DNA from: Helicobacteraceae bacterium
Lineage (GTDB): Bacteria > Campylobacterota > Campylobacteria > Campylobacterales > SZUA-545
Direction: 5' to 3'
NCBI GenBank assembly: GCA_003250175.1
Contig: QKHD01000259.1
Coordinates: 1 to 9,192 of the forward strand
DNA length: 9,192 bases
This document shows, in pieces, positions 5,968-9,192 of this stretch (within the stretch, counting starts at the first letter, position 1; each line of letters starts with the position of its first letter). A program made the translations under genes and the position numbers. The notes beneath the pieces are model-generated. The model did not search any database. It had not been told where the DNA came from and was given only the letters and a program-made list of their open reading frames with translations.

Positions 5968-7824
5968 TTATAGAGCTTTTTCTAAGATTGCGTTGAGGCG
6001 TTTGGCGAATCCGGAGGGGTTTTTCAGTTCGCTGCCGTCAAGCAGCATGGCCTGTTCGAAAAGCAGGTGGGTGACGTCTTCGAAGAGGGCGTCGTCTTTC
6101 ATGTCGTTTAGCTTGGCGACGATGGGGTGCTTGGGGTTGATCTCCAGGATCGGGGTGATCTTGGGCATCTCCTGACCCATGGCTTTGAACATCTGGGCCA
6201 TGTGGGCGGTGGGATCGTTTTCGTCGGCCACGAGGCAGGAGGGGGAGTCGCTCAGACGCACGGAGGCCTTAACCTCCTTGACCTCTTCGCCCAGAATCTC
6301 CTTCATCTTTTTCAAGACCGGCTCCACCGCCTTGGCCGCCTCTTCGTCTTTTTCCGATTTCAGGTCATCGGCGGTGTCGGTGCGGTTGACGGATTTGAGT
6401 GGCGTCTCTTTGTATTCGGTGACGCTGGGGATGATGATTTCGTCGATGTCATCAGCCATGATGAGCACTTCGATATCTTTGTCCTTGTAGGCTTCGAGCA
6501 GCGGAGAGTTCCGGAGGTTGGCTTCGTTTTCGCCGGTGATGTAGTAGATCGCTTTCTGATCCTCTTTCATGCGGCTTTTGTACTCGGCGAAGCTCGTCCA
6601 ACCCTCGACCTTGTTGGATTTAAAGCGTACCAGCTCCATCAGCTCGTCGCGGTTCATGTGGTCTTGGTAGAGGCCCTCTTTGAGCGGTCGGCCGTACTGC
6701 TCGATGAACTCGGCGTATTTGTCGCTCTCTTTGGCAAGCTTTTTAAACTCGCTCAGAATCTTCTTGACGGAAGCGGACTTGATGTTGGCCAGAACGCGGT
6801 TTTGCTGCAAAATCTCGCGGCTGACATTGAGCGGCAGGTCTTCGCTGTCGATGATCCCGCGGACAAAACGCAGGTAGGTCGGCAGCAGCTCTTTTTCATC
6901 GTCGGTGATAAAGACGCGCTTGACGTAGAGCTTGACCCCCGGCTGGTAATCGACCCGGTAGAGATCGAAGGGGGCTTTTTTAGGGATGTAGAAGAGCGTG
7001 GTGTACTCCAGCGTGCCCTCGGCCTGGGTGTGGATGTGCAGCATCGGGTCTTCGCTGTCGTGGGAGATGGTTTTGTAGAAGTCGTTGTAGTCGTCGTCTT
7101 TGAGGTCGGACTTGGAGACCTTCCAGAGCGCCTTGGCGCTGTTGATCTGGTCGCGTTTTTCCACTTCGCCCTTCTCTTTGCCCTCTTCGTACTCTTTCTC
7201 TTTGTAGTCCATGAAGATGGGGTAGGGGATGTGGTTGGAGTATTTCTCGATCACGGTTTTGACCGACCAGCGTCCGGCGTACTCCTTGCCTTCGTCGTTG
7301 AGGTGGAGGATGATGGTCGTCCCCTGCTCGTCGCGCTCAGCTTCGGTGACGTCGTATTCGCCCTTGCCTTCGCTGACCCATTTATAGGCCTTCGCTTCGC
7401 CCGCCTTGCGGGAGATCACCTCGACCTTGTCGGCCACCATATAGGAGGCGTAGAAGCCGACCCCGAACTGGCCGATGAGGTTGGAGTCTTTTTTTGCGTC
7501 GCCCGTCAGGTTTTCGACGAAGCTCTTGGTTCCGGATTTGGCGATAGTGCCCAGGTGTTCGATGAGGTCGTTTTCGTTCATCCCGATTCCGGAGTCTTTG
7601 ATGGTCAGCGTCTTGGCGTTGTCGTCAAAGCTGATCTCGATGCGCGGATCGAATTTCAGGTCTTTAAATTGGTCGTCGGTGAGTTTGAGGTAGTTAAGTT
7701 TGTCCAGTGCGTCGGATGCATTGGAGACCAGCTCTCGCAGGAAAATCTCTTTGTTAGAGTAGAGAGAGTGGATCATCAGGTGCAAGAGTTGATTGACTTC
7801 AGTTTGAAACTGATGTTTTGCCAT
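5968..7824 (-). CDS. htpG: Molecular chaperone HtpG (bacterial Hsp90)
   Basis: Cytosolic ATP-dependent dimeric chaperone that remodels partly folded clients with the DnaK system. The 618-residue length is normal (E. coli 624). The N-terminal GHKL ATPase domain shows ELVSNASDALDKL (31-43) with the expected catalytic E31 and Mg/ATP residue N35, DSGIGM (77-82) with D77 for adenine, and the lid/glycine motif GQFGVGFYASYMV (118-130). A short charged linker lies around 207-226. The middle domain has LRFVRGIIDSEDLPLNVSRE (318-337) and the arginine-bearing ILQQNR (338-343). The C-terminal dimerisation domain looks intact, ending LEKAL. The start is ATG 7824 (MAKHQFQTE), preceded by TAAGGAG at ideal distance; an in-frame TTG at 7848 is upstream of the ribosome site and is not used. 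It is probably monocistronic: extended -10 promoter upstream, CIRCE-like operator further up, terminator right after the stop. Confidence 0.97.
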   Translation of the reverse strand: MAKHQFQTEVNQLLHLMIHSLYSNKEIFLRELVSNASDALDKLNYLKLTDDQFKDLKFDPRIEISFDDNAKTLTIKDSGIGMNENDLIEHLGTIAKSGTKSFVENLTGDAKKDSNLIGQFGVGFYASYMVADKVEVISRKAGEAKAYKWVSEGKGEYDVTEAERDEQGTTIILHLNDEGKEYAGRWSVKTVIEKYSNHIPYPIFMDYKEKEYEEGKEKGEVEKRDQINSAKALWKVSKSDLKDDDYNDFYKTISHDSEDPMLHIHTQAEGTLEYTTLFYIPKKAPFDLYRVDYQPGVKLYVKRVFITDDEKELLPTYLRFVRGIIDSEDLPLNVSREILQQNRVLANIKSASVKKILSEFKKLAKESDKYAEFIEQYGRPLKEGLYQDHMNRDELMELVRFKSNKVEGWTSFAEYKSRMKEDQKAIYYITGENEANLRNSPLLEAYKDKDIEVLIMADDIDEIIIPSVTEYKETPLKSVNRTDTADDLKSEKDEEAAKAVEPVLKKMKEILGEEVKEVKASVRLSDSPSCLVADENDPTAHMAQMFKAMGQEMPKITPILEINPKHPIVAKLNDMKDDALFEDVTHLLFEQAMLLDGSELKNPSGFAKRLNAILEKAL

Positions 7825-7858
7825 GGGTTTCTCCTTAAATAGCGTCAAAATTTCGGCT

Positions 7859-7867
7859 ATTATAACA
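7859..7867 (-). promoter_or_regulatory. Extended -10 promoter of htpG
   Basis: The minus strand reads TGTTATAAT: a perfect TATAAT (7864-7859) with the TGn extension. Transcription would start near 7852, giving a leader of about 28 bases with the AAGGAG site. The -35 region is only AT-rich, which fits extended -10 promoters and Campylobacterota sigma-70 promoters. Confidence 0.65.
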
Positions 7868-7906
7868 CAAGACTTGATAATAAATCACTAAAGCTTTGAA
7901 AAATTC

Positions 7907-7933
7907 TTAGCAATTTAACAGTTCAAGTGCTAA
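7907..7933. promoter_or_regulatory. CIRCE-like inverted repeat (putative HrcA operator)
   Basis: TTAGCAATT, 9 spacer bases, AAGTGCTAA. The CIRCE consensus is TTAGCACTC-N9-GAGTGCTAA; here 15 of 18 arm positions match and the spacer is exact. The two arms are complementary to each other at 8 of 9 positions. It lies between the divergent htpG and helicase genes, with its htpG-side edge about 43 bases upstream of the htpG -10 box, further upstream than the usual place overlapping or just after the start site. HrcA binding is inference from the match and from the heat-shock neighbour. Confidence 0.65.
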
Positions 7934-7968
7934 GTGTGTGAAAAATGGTGTCATTATCCGGAAGTCGT

Positions 7969-7974
7969 TAGAAT
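7969..7974 (+). promoter_or_regulatory. Candidate -10 box for the helicase gene
   Basis: TAGAAT (5 of 6 to TATAAT), 21 bases before the GTG start. The hexamer 17 bases upstream, TGGTGT, is a poor -35. The leader would be only about 15 bases but still contains the AAAAAAAGGG ribosome site. The CIRCE-like repeat ends 35 bases upstream of this box. Confidence 0.3.
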
Positions 7975-7995
7975 ACTGCTAAAAAAAGGGATCAC

Positions 7996-9192
7996 GTGGG
8001 ATACAGCGACGCGGCCAAAGAGCTCATCGACCTGCTGGAATTTGACAACGTCTTTCTCACCGGGGGTGCGGGCGTGGGCAAGAGCTACACCACCCGTGAA
8101 GTGATCGCCTTTTACGAAAAGCTCGATAAAAACGTCGCCGTGCTGGCCAGCACCGGGATCGCCGCCGTGCACCTGGGCGGCCAGACCCTGCACAGCTTCA
8201 TGAAGTTCGGCATCGCCAAGATTCTTCCGGAGGTGGAGAGCACCCGGCTCTACCCGCACCAGCGCAAGGCGCTTCGCAACATCATCGTGCACCTCGACCT
8301 GCTGGTGATCGATGAAATCTCCATGGTCTCCGCAGGCGTCATGGAGATGATCCAGTACCGCCTGGAGCAGTTTGGTTTCCGGGGGCGTATCCTCGTCGTC
8401 GGCGACTTCCTCCAGCTGCCCCCCGTGCGCCGGGCCGATGAGGAAAAACGCCTCATGTTTCAGTACCAGCTGGAAGAAGCCGACCGCGACCGCTACTTCG
8501 GCTACGCCTTCGAGTCTCCGGCGTGGGAAGAGTTCGCCTTTGTGAAGATGGAGCTTGAAGAGGTCAAGCGCACCAGCGAGGCGGAGTTTATCCGCTACCT
8601 CCACGACGTGCGGTGCGGGGTGTGCGACGTGCATGTCAAAGAGTTTATCGCCTCGCTCATCTCCGGACGCCTCTCCAAGGAGCGGGCGGCGGAGTGTACG
8701 ATCCTCTACGCCACCAACCAGAAAGTGCGCGCCTTTAACGAAGCCCGCCTCACCGCCGACGAAGAACCGATCTTCGAAATCCCCGCCAAGGTGAGCATCC
8801 AGGCCAATTTCGAAGGGATCGAAAAGCGCGTCGCCACCTATCTCGACAACCTTCCCATCGAAGAAAACCTCCGGATCAAGGTGGGCGCGCCCATCCTCTT
8901 CACCACCAACACCGAGCAGTTTCAAAACGGCCAGCGCGGCCGCATCACCGAGATCAAAAACACCAACAACGACTACCAGATCAAGGTCCGCATCGACGGC
9001 GGCGAAGAGATCACGGTGGAGCGGGGCGAATACGAGATGACCCACTACGATTTCGAAGAGGACAAAGAGGGCGCTGTCAGCGTCGTCTCCAACGTCATCG
9101 CCAATGTGATCCAGTTTCCGCTCCGGCTGGCGTGGAGCCTGACGATTCACAAAGCCCAGGGCATGAGTATCGACAACATCGCCGTTAGCATC
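7996..9192 (+). CDS. PIF1/RecD-like SF1 DNA helicase (3' end outside window)
   Basis: ATP-driven DNA helicase, superfamily 1B, of the PIF1-like type; such proteins unwind DNA in repair, replication restart or recombination. The frame is open for 399 codons to the right edge. Motifs: Walker A GGAGVGKS (23-30), motif Ia region ASTGIAAVHLGGQTLHSF (about 53-70), Walker B IDEISM (105-110), motif III VGDFLQLPP (135-143), ESPAWEEF then EVKRT (the position of the arginine motif IV), and near the edge AWSLTIHKAQGMS (379-391), the PIF1/RecD motif V region. The start is GTG 7996 (MGYSDAAKELIDLLEFDN): AAAGGG lies 5 bases upstream, a TAG at 7969-7971 blocks further extension, and no ATG lies before Walker A. 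A CGVC pair follows the arginine motif. It is divergent from htpG. The C-terminal part, which could carry an accessory domain, is not visible. Confidence 0.93.
   Translation, partial: MGYSDAAKELIDLLEFDNVFLTGGAGVGKSYTTREVIAFYEKLDKNVAVLASTGIAAVHLGGQTLHSFMKFGIAKILPEVESTRLYPHQRKALRNIIVHLDLLVIDEISMVSAGVMEMIQYRLEQFGFRGRILVVGDFLQLPPVRRADEEKRLMFQYQLEEADRDRYFGYAFESPAWEEFAFVKMELEEVKRTSEAEFIRYLHDVRCGVCDVHVKEFIASLISGRLSKERAAECTILYATNQKVRAFNEARLTADEEPIFEIPAKVSIQANFEGIEKRVATYLDNLPIEENLRIKVGAPILFTTNTEQFQNGQRGRITEIKNTNNDYQIKVRIDGGEEITVERGEYEMTHYDFEEDKEGAVSVVSNVIANVIQFPLRLAWSLTIHKAQGMSIDNIAVSI

Noticed and set aside
6127..7842. 571-codon plus-strand ORF
   Set aside because: It lies antisense to htpG, which has every Hsp90 motif. 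The translation is a low-complexity run of V, F, L, D and H, typical of the reverse strand of a Glu/Lys/Asp-rich gene.
7825..7848. Upstream TTG start for htpG giving eight extra residues
   Set aside because: It lies before the strong AAGGAG site, which is correctly spaced for ATG 7824, and HtpG proteins normally begin near MAKHQFQTE.
7907..7933. HspR-type HAIR element in the htpG upstream region
   Set aside because: Only one poor half-site (GTTCAAG) is present and no CTTGAGT partner at 7 bases; the CIRCE reading fits much better.
7954..9150. 398-codon minus-strand ORF
   Set aside because: Antisense to the helicase, which has Walker A, Walker B, motif III and motif V in frame on the plus strand.

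Overview
The window looks like chromosomal DNA from a Campylobacterota (epsilonproteobacterial) chemolithotroph, probably near the Sulfurovum/Nitratifractor/Sulfurimonas group. The reasons are the HtpG sequence style, the SulP transporter and DUF4405 membrane protein nearby, and promoters with a clear -10 but little recognisable -35. Base composition looks near 50% G+C or a little above, which is high for that phylum. The genus is inferred by eye; no search was run. There is no tRNA, rRNA, CRISPR array, insertion sequence or phage gene. Coding is dense and no gap exceeds about 225 bases.

Layout: (1) 1-1257 (+) is the 3' part of a SulP anion transporter with a C-terminal STAS domain; its start lies left of the window. 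(2) 1258-1479 is a short intergenic stretch. It holds a strong GC hairpin with a T-rich tail on the minus strand, and a tiny minus-strand ORF (28 codons) with its own Shine-Dalgarno and a candidate extended -10 promoter. (3) 1480-2310 (-) is a DUF4405-type membrane protein with conserved histidines and a soluble tail of four short helical repeats. (4) 2447-3010 (+) is an unrecognised 187-residue soluble acidic protein with codon use suggesting strong expression. (5) 3022-4305 and 4409-5875 (-) are two adjacent paralogues of an unrecognised family, each with a long conserved core and a helical, probably coiled-coil C-terminal part. (6) 5968-7824 (-) is htpG (bacterial Hsp90), with a strong rho-independent terminator just after its stop. 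(7) 7996-9192 (+) is the 5' part of a PIF1/RecD-like SF1 helicase, read divergently from htpG and running off the right edge.

The best regulatory signal is in the htpG/helicase gap: a CIRCE-like inverted repeat (TTAGCAATT-N9-AAGTGCTAA, 7907-7933) and an extended TGTTATAAT -10 box before htpG. This suggests HrcA heat-shock control of htpG, possibly also of the helicase.

The window does not read as one system; it is mostly independent housekeeping units. The parts with real unknowns are the tandem paralogue pair, the 187-residue protein, the micro-gene at 1320-1406, and a striking excess of the palindrome TCCGGA (24 copies counted by hand).
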